Positions 1 through 8,294 of a DNA stretch of 64,000 nucleotides are shown piece after piece. The stretch comes from DASUPK01 sp963815045. GTDB taxonomy: Bacteria > Actinomycetota > Thermoleophilia > Solirubrobacterales > 70-9. The stretch lies in NCBI GenBank assembly GCA_963815045.1, contig CAWFET010000002.1:1178001-1242000 (forward strand), written 5' to 3'. Made by a program: the position numbers and the translations under genes. The stretch's first letter is position 1, and each line of letters opens with the position of its first letter. The notes beneath the pieces are model-generated. The model searched no databases, was not told where the DNA came from, and saw only the letters and a list, made by a program, of their open reading frames with translations.

Positions 1-1
1 G

Positions 2-1399
2 AAGCTCTACGGCGACGCGGTGCGGTGGTTCAGCGAGGTGGGCACCCATGAGGCCGACGACGACGGGCTCCTGCATTTCCGGGCCGTCTCATGCCGCGCA
101 TACGCCACCGCTGCCGGCGACCCCCGGCCCGGGCCGGTTCACCTGAACGTCCCGTGGCGGGAGCCGCTCGCGCCGATCGCCGAGGCCGACGCCGTCACCG
201 CGACGGATCCGCTGGCGCTCGAGGGACGGGGCGACGCGCCACTCAACGAGATCTCCGCAGTCAGGCCACGCGCGCCCGAGGCCCTGCTCGACACGCTGGC
301 GGAGCGAATCGAGTCCACACCCACGGGGTTGATCGTGGCCGGGCGCCAGATGGACCCCGCGCTCGCAGAGCCGGTCTCGGCACTCGCCGCCGCGGCCGGG
401 TATCCGATTCTGGCCGAGCCGACGTCACAGCTTCGCCGCGGCCCTCACGACCGCTCGCTGGTGGTCTCGGCGTACGACCACATCGCGCGCGACCGCCCGG
501 CAGGGCTTCAGCCGGAGCTGATCGTGCGCGTCGGCGACCTGCCAACCAGCAAGCCGCTGCGCCAGTGGCTCGCCGCGATCGAGGGCCTCGAGCAGATCGT
601 CATCGACCCAGGGGGCGAGTGGCGGGAGCCCACCCGCCGCGCGAGCACCATCGTCCGAGCAGAGCCGGCCCCGACCGCGCGCTCGCTGGCCGAACGGCTC
701 TCCCGGCTGCGCCCCGGCGCCAGCACGGTCGCTGGGTCCCCATTCGCCGCAGCCTGGTTGGAGGCGGACTCGGCCGTCCGGTCGGTCGTCGACGGACGGC
801 TGGGCGAGCTCGAGGAGCTCAGCGAGCCCGGCGTCTGGATGGCGCTGGGGAGGGTGCTCCGCGATGGCGACTCGGTGTTGGCCGCTTCGAGCATGCCCGT
901 CCGCGACATGGAGACGTTCCTTCGCCCGGGCCCGGAGGGAGTGCGGATCGCATCCAACCGCGGAGCGAACGGCATCGATGGCCTGACCTCCACGGCGGCC
1001 GGGCTGGCCGCCGGGAGCGGCGCGCGCACCTGGGCCGTCCTCGGCGATCTCGCCCTCTTCCACGACCTCGGCGGCCTGGCGGCCGTGCGACATGCTCCGG
1101 AGCTCCGCCTGATCGTGATCGACAACTCCGGCGGCGGCATCTTCCACTTCCTCCCGCAGGCCGAGGCATTGGCGGAGGACGAGTTCGAGGCGCTGCTCGG
1201 CACACCCAGCGGGCTCGATCCGGCCGAGGCGGCGCGCCTGTACGGGCTCAGAGTCGAGGCTCCCGAGGACCCGGCGGGGCTCGACGCAGCCCTCGCCGGG
1301 GACGCACGAGTGATCGTGGTGCGCACCGAGCGGGCCCGGAACCTCGAGCTCCACCGGGAGCTCAGCCGGCTAGCAGCGGAAGCAGCGCCTCGAACTTGA
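2..1399 (+). CDS. menD: MenD, SEPHCHC synthase (5' partial)
   Basis: This thiamine-diphosphate enzyme of menaquinone synthesis joins isochorismate and 2-oxoglutarate to give SEPHCHC. The 5' end lies outside the window; the frame is open from base 2 and the visible 465 residues cover the middle and C-terminal domains. The C-terminal half shows the TPP/Mg region: GANGID, then GDLALFHDLGGL and an Asn-containing IDNSGGGIFHFLP segment, the usual MenD form of the GDx(n)N motif. Its 3' end overlaps the convergent menF by 38 bases. With menF beside it, this marks a menaquinone locus, as expected in an actinobacterium. The identification is firm; only the N-terminus is missing. Confidence 0.93.
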   Translation, partial: KLYGDAVRWFSEVGTHEADDDGLLHFRAVSCRAYATAAGDPRPGPVHLNVPWREPLAPIAEADAVTATDPLALEGRGDAPLNEISAVRPRAPEALLDTLAERIESTPTGLIVAGRQMDPALAEPVSALAAAAGYPILAEPTSQLRRGPHDRSLVVSAYDHIARDRPAGLQPELIVRVGDLPTSKPLRQWLAAIEGLEQIVIDPGGEWREPTRRASTIVRAEPAPTARSLAERLSRLRPGASTVAGSPFAAAWLEADSAVRSVVDGRLGELEELSEPGVWMALGRVLRDGDSVLAASSMPVRDMETFLRPGPEGVRIASNRGANGIDGLTSTAAGLAAGSGARTWAVLGDLALFHDLGGLAAVRHAPELRLIVIDNSGGGIFHFLPQAEALAEDEFEALLGTPSGLDPAEAARLYGLRVEAPEDPAGLDAALAGDARVIVVRTERARNLELHRELSRLAAEAAPRT

Positions 1400-2738
1400 G
1401 CTCGGATTCCTGAAGCTCCGCCGCGGGGTCCGAGTCCGCGACGATCCCGCAGCCCGCGAACAGGTGCGCCTCGCGGTCCCGGAGGAGCGCCGAGCGCAGC
1501 CCGACGCAGAACTCACCGTCCTCGGTCACGTCCATCCAGCCGACCGGGCCCGTGTACCAGCCCCGGTCGATTCCCTCGAGCTCGGCGATCAGCTCCAGGG
1601 CGGGGTCGCGAGGCTCGCCGCCGATCGCCGGCGTCGGGTGCAGGTAGCCGGCCAGCTCGATGGCGCTGTGTGACTGCGCCAGCTGCGCGCGGATGGGCGT
1701 CGCCAGGTGCTGGAGGTTCCCCACCTTCACCACGAACGGCTCGCTCTCCGCGTGTACCCAGACAGAGTGAGGCCGCAGAGTCCGCTCGATCCGGCGCACC
1801 ACGATGCCGTGTTCCTCACGGACCTTAGGGCTGCGCATCATCTGCTCGCCCAGATGGTCATCGACGGCGGGGTCGGCGCTGCGCGAGGTGGTTCCGGCGA
1901 GCGCCACCGTGGCGGCGACGGCGCCCGAGCGGCGGACCAGGAGCTCCGGGCTGGCGCCGATGAACGCCGCCTGCGGAGTCCCGAAGCAGAAGCAGAAGCA
2001 GGACGGGAAGAGATCGCGCAGTGCCCCGAGCTTGGAGGTCGGGTCGATCGCGGCGGGTGCTTCGACGGTCAGCTCTCGAGCAAGCACGACCTTTTCCACC
2101 CCGCCCGCGCGAATGCGGGCGACTGCCTCGGCCACGATCTCCTCGTAGCGCTCGGGTGGGTGGCGGCCCGCAACCGATGTGGAGGCGCTCGGATGCGGGT
2201 CCTGAGGGGTCAGCGGGGCGGCTCTCAGCGAAGCGAGCCGTCCCGCGACGTCCGTATCCGCTCCCGCGATCGCGCATACGGTCAGGAAGCTCCGCCCCTC
2301 GCTCCTGGCGATCGCGAGCTCCGGCAGCACCGCGAGAGCGGGTGGCAGCGATGACCAGATCGGCGCGCCGCCGCCGTCGGGATCGAAGGCCAGTCCCGTG
2401 GCCCACACCGGTCCGGCACCCGCCGGCAATCCGGCGGGCTCGTCGGCCTCGCGGTCATGCGCGACTCTCGAGCAGCCGGCGGCCAGGTCCGAGAAGCGGT
2501 CCGGCCCCCTGCTCTGGATCTCAGCCGCGGCCCCGATCCCCGCAAGCGCGAACCCGCGGTCGGGCTGTTCCCAGCAGAACCAGCGATCCGTCGCGAGCCG
2601 CGAACCGGCGGCGATCGCCGTCGGATCGACGTCGCCGTCGAGCTCGACGGTCGCCGAGACGAGGCGGCCGTCGCCGGAACGGGCAAGCGCACTCTCGAAT
2701 CGGGAGAGAAGCGAGCCGGCGTCGAGCGCGACGCTCAT
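1362..2738 (-). CDS. menF: Isochorismate synthase MenF
   Basis: Chorismate-utilising enzyme that converts chorismate to isochorismate, feeding MenD next door. The C-terminal two thirds form a chorismate-binding domain with the landmarks KVVLAREL, ALAGTTSRSADP, LHPTPAIGGEP and WYTGPVGWMD. Length (458 aa) is normal. I chose the ATG at 2738; a TTG two codons upstream (2744) is also possible. It is co-directional with ilvBN, starting 10 bases after the ilvN stop, so it may be read from the ilvB promoter. The opposite-facing menD overlaps its 3' end. EntC or DhbC would share the fold, but the neighbouring menD favours the menaquinone role. Confidence 0.92.
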   Translation of the reverse strand: MSVALDAGSLLSRFESALARSGDGRLVSATVELDGDVDPTAIAAGSRLATDRWFCWEQPDRGFALAGIGAAAEIQSRGPDRFSDLAAGCSRVAHDREADEPAGLPAGAGPVWATGLAFDPDGGGAPIWSSLPPALAVLPELAIARSEGRSFLTVCAIAGADTDVAGRLASLRAAPLTPQDPHPSASTSVAGRHPPERYEEIVAEAVARIRAGGVEKVVLARELTVEAPAAIDPTSKLGALRDLFPSCFCFCFGTPQAAFIGASPELLVRRSGAVAATVALAGTTSRSADPAVDDHLGEQMMRSPKVREEHGIVVRRIERTLRPHSVWVHAESEPFVVKVGNLQHLATPIRAQLAQSHSAIELAGYLHPTPAIGGEPRDPALELIAELEGIDRGWYTGPVGWMDVTEDGEFCVGLRSALLRDREAHLFAGCGIVADSDPAAELQESELKFEALLPLLAG

Positions 2739-2748
2739 GCGCAAGACC

Positions 2749-3303
2749 CTAGTTCTCGGACTTCGTGCGGGCGATCGCGACCTCGCCCGTGCGGACCATC
2801 TCCATCAGGCCGTGCGGGCGGATCATCCGCTCGAAGGCCTCGATCTTGTCGGAGCTGCCGGTCACCTCGATGGTCAGCGAGCGGCGGGAGACGTCGACGA
2901 TCTTCGCGCGGAAGATCTCGGCGAACTGCATGATCTCCGCGCGGCTCTCGATCGGCGCCGAGACCTTGAAGAGGGCCATCTCGCGGGCGATCGTCTCGCC
3001 CGGCTCCATGTCGCGGATCTTGATGACGTTGACGAGCTTGTGGAGCTGCTTCGTCACCTGGTCAATCGGGTGAACGGCGCCGTCGACCGTCAGCGTGATC
3101 CTGGAGATCTCGGGGTCGTCGGTCGGGCCGACCGCGAGGGTGTCGATGTTGAAGCCGCGGCGGCTGAACAGGCCAGCGATCCGGGCGAGGACGCCGGGGC
3201 GGTTCTCAACCTGGATCGAGAGGACATGCTTGCGGCCGGTGAGCGCGCCCGCGGCGGCATCGAGGTCCTCGAGGTTGATCAGATCGGGGGTGCCGGCTTC
3301 CAT
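2749..3303 (-). CDS. ilvN: Acetolactate synthase regulatory (small) subunit
   Basis: Regulatory subunit of acetohydroxyacid synthase, which activates IlvB and confers valine feedback inhibition. The 184-aa protein has an N-terminal ACT domain (LSIQVENRPGVLARIAGLFS, then FNIDTLAVG) and a C-terminal ALS_ss_C domain (SRRSLTIEVTGSSDKIEAF). The start ATG at 3303 overlaps the ilvB stop by one base (TGATG), giving translational coupling. The frame stays open upstream of this ATG, antisense to nothing and parallel to ilvB, so a longer gene call here would be an artefact. Identity is clear from sequence and operon order. Confidence 0.95.
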   Translation of the reverse strand: MEAGTPDLINLEDLDAAAGALTGRKHVLSIQVENRPGVLARIAGLFSRRGFNIDTLAVGPTDDPEISRITLTVDGAVHPIDQVTKQLHKLVNVIKIRDMEPGETIAREMALFKVSAPIESRAEIMQFAEIFRAKIVDVSRRSLTIEVTGSSDKIEAFERMIRPHGLMEMVRTGEVAIARTKSEN

Positions 3304-4982
3304 CAGCCCACCATGTCCCTCGCGGCCGCGCCGGCGGGGATCATCGGGTAGCAGTTCTCGTCCTTGGTCACGCGAACGTCGAGGAGGACCGGGCCCTCGG
3401 TCGCGAGCGCGTCGCGCATGGCCCCCTCGACCTCGTTCTTGTCGTCGACCATCATGCCGCGGGCGCCGAAGGCCTCGGCGAGCTTCGGCCAGTCGGGACT
3501 CGGGCCCATCTCGACGGAGCTGTAGCGCCCGTCCCAGAAGAGCTCCTGCCACTGGCGGACCATGCCGAAGTAGCCGTTGTTCATCAGGAAGACCTTCACG
3601 TCGACCCCGTGTCGGACCGCGGTGGCGAGCTCCTGGCAGGTCATGATCAGGCTGCCGTCCCCCGCTAGACAGACGACGGTGTCGTCGGGGTTGGCGACCT
3701 TCGCTCCGATCGCGCTCGGCAGGCCGAAGCCCATGGTGCCGAGGCCGCCGGAGTTGATCCAGCGCCGCGGCTTGTCGAAGCCGTAGTACTGCGCGGCCCA
3801 CATCTGGTGCTGGCCGACGTCGGAGGTGATGATCGCGTCGCCCTCGGTGGCGGCGAACATCGCCTGGATCATCTTCTGCGGCTTGATCTCGCCGTCGCTC
3901 GAGTCCTCGTAGCCCAGCGGGTACTCCTTCTGCCAGGCGCGGATCTGCCCCCACCACGGGTTGAGGCGCGAGGGGTCGGCCTGCGAGGCCCGGTACTCCT
4001 TGACCAGCTTCGGCAGCACCTCCCTCGCGTCGCCGACGATCGGGATGTGAGCCGGGACGTTCTTGGAGATCTCGGCCGGATCGATGTCGATATGGACGAA
4101 CTTGGCGCGCGGCGCGAACTCGGAGAGCTTGCCGGTGATCCGGTCGTCGAAGCGGGCGCCGACGTTGACGATCAGATCCGCGTTGTCCATCGCGTAGTTG
4201 GCGGTGCGGGTCCCGTGCATGCCGAGCATCCCCAGCCACTGCTCGTGGCTCGCCGGGAAGCCGCCCAGCCCCATCAGCGTGCAGGTGACGGGGAAGTTGT
4301 CGGAGGTGCAGAGCTCGCGCAGCTCCTCGGCCGCGTTGGCGTTGATGACTCCCCCGCCCGCGTAGATCACCGGCCGCTGGGCGTTCGCGAGAGCCCGCGC
4401 GGCGATCCGGATCTGCTTGATGTTGCCCTCCGTGGATGGCTTGTATCCGGGCAGGTTCGGTGTGTCCGTGATCGGCTCGTAGTCGATGTCGGCACGCGAG
4501 AGATCCTGCGGGACGTCGACGAGCACGGGCCCCGGGCGCCCGGTGGAAGCGATGTGGAAGGCGGCGTGGACGTAGTCCGGGATGTACCGGGGGTCCTGGA
4601 CCATGAAGCTGTGCTTGACGATCGGCATGGTGATGCCGTTCACGTCGGCCTCCTGGAAGCCGTCGGTGCCGATCAGGTCGGTACGGACCTGCCCGGTGAT
4701 GAAGACCGTCGGGACGGAGTCGAGCATCGCGTCCGCGATCGGCGTGATCAGGTTGGTCGCGCCGGGCCCCGAGGTGGCGAACGCCACGCCCACGCGACCG
4801 GAGGACTTCGCGTATCCCTCGGCCATGTGCCCGGCGCCCTGCTCGTGCCGCGCCTGGATGTGATCGAGGTCGGCGTCGTGGACCGCGTCGTAGATCGGCA
4901 GGTTGGCGCCACCGGGGATCCCGAAGATGTGCCTGGTGCCCTCGGCCTTGAGGGCCTCCATCAGTGCGTCAGCGGCGCGCAT
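3303..4982 (-). CDS. ilvB: Acetolactate synthase catalytic subunit
   Basis: Catalytic subunit of acetohydroxyacid synthase, the TPP- and FAD-dependent first common step of valine, leucine and isoleucine synthesis. The catalytic glutamate is Glu47 in RHEQGAGHMAEGYA. It is followed by the central FAD/DHS-like domain and the C-terminal TPP/Mg site (GDGSLIMTCQELATA ... NNGYFGMVRQ). The 559-aa length is standard. It heads an ilvB-ilvN-menF run. I looked for a T-box or a BCAA leader peptide in the 48 bases upstream and saw none. Confidence 0.96.
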   Translation of the reverse strand: MRAADALMEALKAEGTRHIFGIPGGANLPIYDAVHDADLDHIQARHEQGAGHMAEGYAKSSGRVGVAFATSGPGATNLITPIADAMLDSVPTVFITGQVRTDLIGTDGFQEADVNGITMPIVKHSFMVQDPRYIPDYVHAAFHIASTGRPGPVLVDVPQDLSRADIDYEPITDTPNLPGYKPSTEGNIKQIRIAARALANAQRPVIYAGGGVINANAAEELRELCTSDNFPVTCTLMGLGGFPASHEQWLGMLGMHGTRTANYAMDNADLIVNVGARFDDRITGKLSEFAPRAKFVHIDIDPAEISKNVPAHIPIVGDAREVLPKLVKEYRASQADPSRLNPWWGQIRAWQKEYPLGYEDSSDGEIKPQKMIQAMFAATEGDAIITSDVGQHQMWAAQYYGFDKPRRWINSGGLGTMGFGLPSAIGAKVANPDDTVVCLAGDGSLIMTCQELATAVRHGVDVKVFLMNNGYFGMVRQWQELFWDGRYSSVEMGPSPDWPKLAEAFGARGMMVDDKNEVEGAMRDALATEGPVLLDVRVTKDENCYPMIPAGAAARDMVG

Positions 4983-5096
4983 GGGCCGATGGTAGCCAAG
5001 CGGTCAACGCGCGCGCGAGCCGTGGCTGTCATGAAGTGGTGTTCTCACATTGGGCGTGACCCCGGCGATAAATGGGTGTCGAGCGTTCGCGACGCG

Positions 5097-5672
5097 ATGA
5101 AACCGGACAAGCAGAGGAACCCGGGTGGCGTGTCCAGCCCCGGTGGCCGCCGGTATCCAAATGGGAGCGACGGCTACCAGCAGAGAGAGCCATTCGATCC
5201 AGGCTCCGATCAGATCGCCAGCAGCGGCGATCAAATTGGTAGCGGCGGCGATCAAATGGTTAGCAACGGCGAACAGACGGATAGCGCCGGCCATCAAATC
5301 GATAGCGCAGGCACCCGGTCCTCGACACGTACCCCCTCCCGCGTCTCCCCCGAGGCTCGCGAGGAACGAGGAGACGGCACGGACCGCGAGGCGCCCGACT
5401 ACGCCAAGAGCCTGGCTAAGGCCGCGGCGCAGAAGCGGCGGGACGAACGCAATCGCGCGCCGGGCACCTGGATGCCAGGATCGGAGGATCTCGATCGCGA
5501 CCCCCAGCCCGGCGATGACACCGATTGGGAGCGGCTCCTCGAGGCCGCTCGGCTCTACGGCGTCCGGCCAACGACGATGGCACGCATGATGATCGTGCGC
5601 GGCACCAACGCGATCTGCGACGCCGAACTGCGTGCCAGGGCTCGCGAACTGACGGAAACCGGTTCGGAGTAG
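5097..5672 (+). CDS. Hypothetical protein with seven-residue repeats
   Basis: Unrecognised 191-aa protein. The start is uncertain: ATG at 5097 is used here, while ATG at 5031 would add 22 residues, and neither has a clear ribosome site. The N-terminal half is disordered and polar, with five seven-residue repeats of the type DQI-x-S-x-G (bases 5208-5312). A charged Ala/Lys/Arg stretch follows. The last 45 residues (LLEAARLYGVRPTTMARMMI...) look like a short helical, possibly ribbon-helix-helix-like module. C-terminal codons are strongly GC3-biased on this strand, which supports coding. The repeat codons are unusually AT-rich for the window. No function is assigned. Confidence 0.6.
   Translation: MKPDKQRNPGGVSSPGGRRYPNGSDGYQQREPFDPGSDQIASSGDQIGSGGDQMVSNGEQTDSAGHQIDSAGTRSSTRTPSRVSPEAREERGDGTDREAPDYAKSLAKAAAQKRRDERNRAPGTWMPGSEDLDRDPQPGDDTDWERLLEAARLYGVRPTTMARMMIVRGTNAICDAELRARARELTETGSE
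5208..5312 (+). repeat. Five tandem 21-base repeats
   Basis: Five in-frame 21-base units each begin with GATCA/GAACA/CATCA-like bases and end in a Gly codon GGC. They encode DQIASSG, DQIGSGG, DQMVSNG, EQTDSAG and HQIDSAG. The units are diverged at many positions but keep Gln at position 2, Ser at position 5 and Gly at position 7, so selection on the peptide is plausible. Confidence 0.85.
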
Positions 5673-5675
5673 CGC

Positions 5676-6848
5676 TCAGCGAGTCGCAGCCGGCGTGCCG
5701 GGCTTCCACTGCGTCCGCGGGTCGATCGCCGAATCGATCACGCGGCCCTTGTGCCGCTCGATCGTCTTCAGCATCGACCGGACCAGCTCGTCGCCGAGAT
5801 AGCTCGGCTTCAGGCCCAGGTCCAGGAGCTTGGTGTGGACCGGGTTGTAGTAGTGATCCTCGAGCTCGACGCGGGGGTTCTCGATGTGGTCGATGTCGAT
5901 CTCGAAGCCGACCTCGGCGGCCGAGCGCTGCACCAGCTCGGCCAGCTCGCTGACGGAGAACTGCTCGGTGAACTGGTTGTAGACCCGGAACTCGCCGGCA
6001 TCGGCGGGGTTCTCGACGGCCAGCTCGACGCACTGGAGCGTGTCGCGGATGTTGAGGAAGCCGCGGGTCTGGCCGCCCTTTCCGTAGACCGTGAGCGGGT
6101 GCCCGACGACTGCCTGCACGCAGAAGCGGTTGAGCACGGTGCCGAACCACTCGTCGTAGTCGAACCTCGTGCAGAGGCGCTCGTCCTGGGCGGTCTCTTC
6201 GGTCTCGATGCCGTAGACGACGCCCTGGTTGAGGTCGGTCGAGCGCAGGCCCCAGACCCGGCAGGCGAAGTGGATGTTGTGGGAGTCGTGGACCTTGGAG
6301 AGGTGATAGAGCGAGCCGGGCAGCTTCGGGAAGGGCAGCGTGTCCTTGCGGCCCTTGTGCTCGATCTCGATGTATCCCTCCTCGATGTCGATGTTGGGCG
6401 TGCCGTACTCGCCCATCGTCCCGAGCTTCACCAGATGGCAGTCGGGGGCGTGATCGCGGAGGAAGAAGAGGAGGTTGAGCGTGCCGATCACGTTCGTGTA
6501 CTGGGTCTCCACGGCCTGCTCGCGGTTCGCCATCGAGAACGGCGCCGAGGGCTGCTCGCCGTAGTGGATGACCGCCTCGGGCCTGGTCTCGACGATCACC
6601 TCCTCGAGGAAGGCGGCGTCCTCGATCGCGCCGACGTAGGAGCGGATCTCCTTGCCGGAGACCTCGTGCCAGGCGGCGATCCGCTCGTCGAGGCCCGCGA
6701 TCGGGGTCAGGGAGTCCGTGCCGTGGCGCTCGTGCCACTTGCGGCGGGAGAAGTTGTCGACGACGGAGACCTCATGGCCACGAGCCGAGAAGCGCATCGC
6801 CGTCGGCCAGCCGAGATAACCGTCGCCCCCGAGGATGAGGACGCGCAT
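5676..6848 (-). CDS. sqd1: SQD1-like UDP-sulfoquinovose synthase
   Basis: Extended short-chain dehydrogenase that makes UDP-sulfoquinovose from UDP-glucose and sulfite. This is the head-group donor for sulfolipid, or for sulfoquinovosylated glycans. The 390-aa protein starts with the NAD motif GGDGYLG. It carries the landmarks of plant and cyanobacterial SQD1: HYGEQPSAPFSM, KLGTMGEYGTPNIDIEEGYI, YHLSKVHDSHN (catalytic Tyr/Lys), DLNQGVVYG, VGHPLTVYGKGGQTRGF and NQFTEQFSVSELA. The start at 6848 puts the Rossmann motif at the N-terminus; the frame is open further upstream but that part is not conserved-looking. It is divergent from a DUF2304-GT2 gene. No SqdX/SQD2 is visible here, so the end product is unknown. 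Confidence 0.9.
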   Translation of the reverse strand: MRVLILGGDGYLGWPTAMRFSARGHEVSVVDNFSRRKWHERHGTDSLTPIAGLDERIAAWHEVSGKEIRSYVGAIEDAAFLEEVIVETRPEAVIHYGEQPSAPFSMANREQAVETQYTNVIGTLNLLFFLRDHAPDCHLVKLGTMGEYGTPNIDIEEGYIEIEHKGRKDTLPFPKLPGSLYHLSKVHDSHNIHFACRVWGLRSTDLNQGVVYGIETEETAQDERLCTRFDYDEWFGTVLNRFCVQAVVGHPLTVYGKGGQTRGFLNIRDTLQCVELAVENPADAGEFRVYNQFTEQFSVSELAELVQRSAAEVGFEIDIDHIENPRVELEDHYYNPVHTKLLDLGLKPSYLGDELVRSMLKTIERHKGRVIDSAIDPRTQWKPGTPAATR

Positions 6849-6886
6849 GAGACGGGGCAGAGTAGCGGCCCGGGCGGCGCATCGTC

Positions 6887-8002
6887 GTGCCCGCATATGG
6901 GTGGCCCGCCGCCTATTCTGGCGCCGCCTTGACCGTCCCCTTGATCGCATCCCTGTTTCCCGAGGAGCTCACCGCACTGCGCGCGGTGGGCCTGATCCTC
7001 GCCGTTGCGCTGTTCGCGTTCGCGGTCTGGAAGCGGCGCTCGCTCTCCAACGGCGCGGTCCTCCTGGCGATCTTCGGCTCGCTCGCCCTCCTGATCGTCT
7101 CGGGCACCGAGCTGCTCAACGGCCTGCTCTCCGCGCTCGCCTTCAAGCAGGGCAACGGCGGCCGGATCCTCGGCCTCGCCGTCTTCTCGATCGTGATCCT
7201 CTTCTTCCTGGTGCTTCGGGCGCTGACCGAGAGCGCGCGGATGAACCAGCAGCTCTCCGCCCTGCTCGAGGGACTCGCCTGGGAGGAGTTCCGCCAGGCC
7301 AAGCTCCCAGAGCGCTTCCGCGACAAGATCGCCGTGGTCATCCCCGCCTACAACGAGGCCGAGAGCGTCGGCGACGTGGTCCGTCAGATCCCGCCCGAGG
7401 TCTGCGGTGAGAGGACGGCGGTGCTGGTGGTCGACGACGGCTCGCGCGACGACACCAGCGAGGCCGCCGCCAAGGCCGGCGCCATCGTCGCCCGCCACGT
7501 GATCAACCGCGGCGGCGGTGCGGCCCTGCGCACCGGGTACCGGCTGATGGCGGAATCGGCCGCGCTCGTCGTGGTCACCCTCGACGCCGACGGCCAGCAT
7601 CTGCCCAGCGAGATGGAGCGCCTGGTCAAGCCGGTGCTGGACGACGAGGTGGACGTCGCGCACGGCTCCCGCGTCCTCGGCGACGCCGACCCCAACACGC
7701 GATCGCGCGAGCTGGGGATCGTGCTCTTCAACAAGCTGATCTCGTTCATCACGCGCACCAAGGTCTCCGACGCATCGAACGGCTACCGAGCGGTGCGCAC
7801 CTCGGTCCTCCCTCAGCTGGTCCTGCGCCAGGAGCAGTTCCACACCTCCGAGTTCCTGATCGAGGCGATCAAGCGCGGCGTGCCGGCGAAGGAGGTGCCG
7901 GTCACGGTGGCAAAGCGCACGCACGGCCATTCCAAGAAGCCGGCGGTGGTTCGCTACGGCCTCGGCTTCACCAACGCGATCGTCCGCACCTGGCTCAGGT
8001 AG
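6887..8002 (+). CDS. DUF2304-GT2 membrane glycosyltransferase
   Basis: The N-terminal ~115 residues contain three hydrophobic helices of DUF2304 type. They are followed by a family 2 glycosyltransferase of the dolichol/polyprenol-phosphate mannose synthase group: VVIPAYNEAESVGDVV, VVDDGSRDDT, DADGQH (metal site) and NGYRAVR. It probably moves a sugar from a nucleotide donor to polyprenyl phosphate at the inner face of the membrane. The start is GTG 6887; an in-frame TTG at 6929, just before the first helix, is an alternative. It is divergent from the SQD1-like gene 38 bases away, which hints that UDP-sulfoquinovose or a related donor could be its substrate; that is inference. Confidence 0.85.
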   Translation: MPAYGWPAAYSGAALTVPLIASLFPEELTALRAVGLILAVALFAFAVWKRRSLSNGAVLLAIFGSLALLIVSGTELLNGLLSALAFKQGNGGRILGLAVFSIVILFFLVLRALTESARMNQQLSALLEGLAWEEFRQAKLPERFRDKIAVVIPAYNEAESVGDVVRQIPPEVCGERTAVLVVDDGSRDDTSEAAAKAGAIVARHVINRGGGAALRTGYRLMAESAALVVVTLDADGQHLPSEMERLVKPVLDDEVDVAHGSRVLGDADPNTRSRELGIVLFNKLISFITRTKVSDASNGYRAVRTSVLPQLVLRQEQFHTSEFLIEAIKRGVPAKEVPVTVAKRTHGHSKKPAVVRYGLGFTNAIVRTWLR

Positions 8003-8291
8003 AGCGCTGGGCTGGACCCGGCCGCACCTCGGCCGGATCCGGCAGGTACAGGTCGGTCCCGCAGCGCGGGCATACCTGGACGTGAAGCTTCACGACGTTG
8101 TTGCAGGTCGGGCAGCGGCGCTCGGGCTCGTCGTGCTCTGAGCGGTAGAGAATCGCCGCGATCAGGCCGAAGATCGGCACCACCGTGCCGATCAGGAACC
8201 AGATGAAGAAGGAGCTGCCCTTGCCCCGGCCCACGAAGCCTGTGGCGAGCCCGAAGAGCAGGGCGATCAGGATGTATGGCGCTCCGGCCAC
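7995..8291 (-). CDS. Small membrane protein with zinc ribbon
   Basis: 98-aa protein with two N-terminal membrane helices (about residues 5-20 and 26-48), then a cytosolic CPTC...CPRC zinc ribbon. Two-helix plus zinc-ribbon proteins of this type are common and uncharacterised. Its 3' end overlaps the convergent glycosyltransferase gene by 8 bases. It ends the run gatC-gatA-gatB, with the gatB stop 3 bases upstream of its start, so it is probably co-transcribed with gatCAB. No function can be inferred beyond membrane association and metal binding. Confidence 0.75.
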   Translation of the reverse strand: MAGAPYILIALLFGLATGFVGRGKGSSFFIWFLIGTVVPIFGLIAAILYRSEHDEPERRCPTCNNVVKLHVQVCPRCGTDLYLPDPAEVRPGPAQRST

Positions 8292-8294
8292 CGG

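Noticed and set aside
4983..5096. T-box or attenuator for ilvB
   Set aside because: Only 48 bases separate ilvB from the first possible start of the next gene, and no T-box core or BCAA-rich leader peptide was found.
5004..5297. Hydrophobic 97-aa frame on the minus strand opposite the 21-base repeats
   Set aside because: It could be read as a membrane peptide, but the plus-strand frame has better codon bias beyond the repeat and extends much further. Kept only as a caveat.
5208..5312. CRISPR array
   Set aside because: The 21-base units are contiguous with no spacers and are in frame with a gene.
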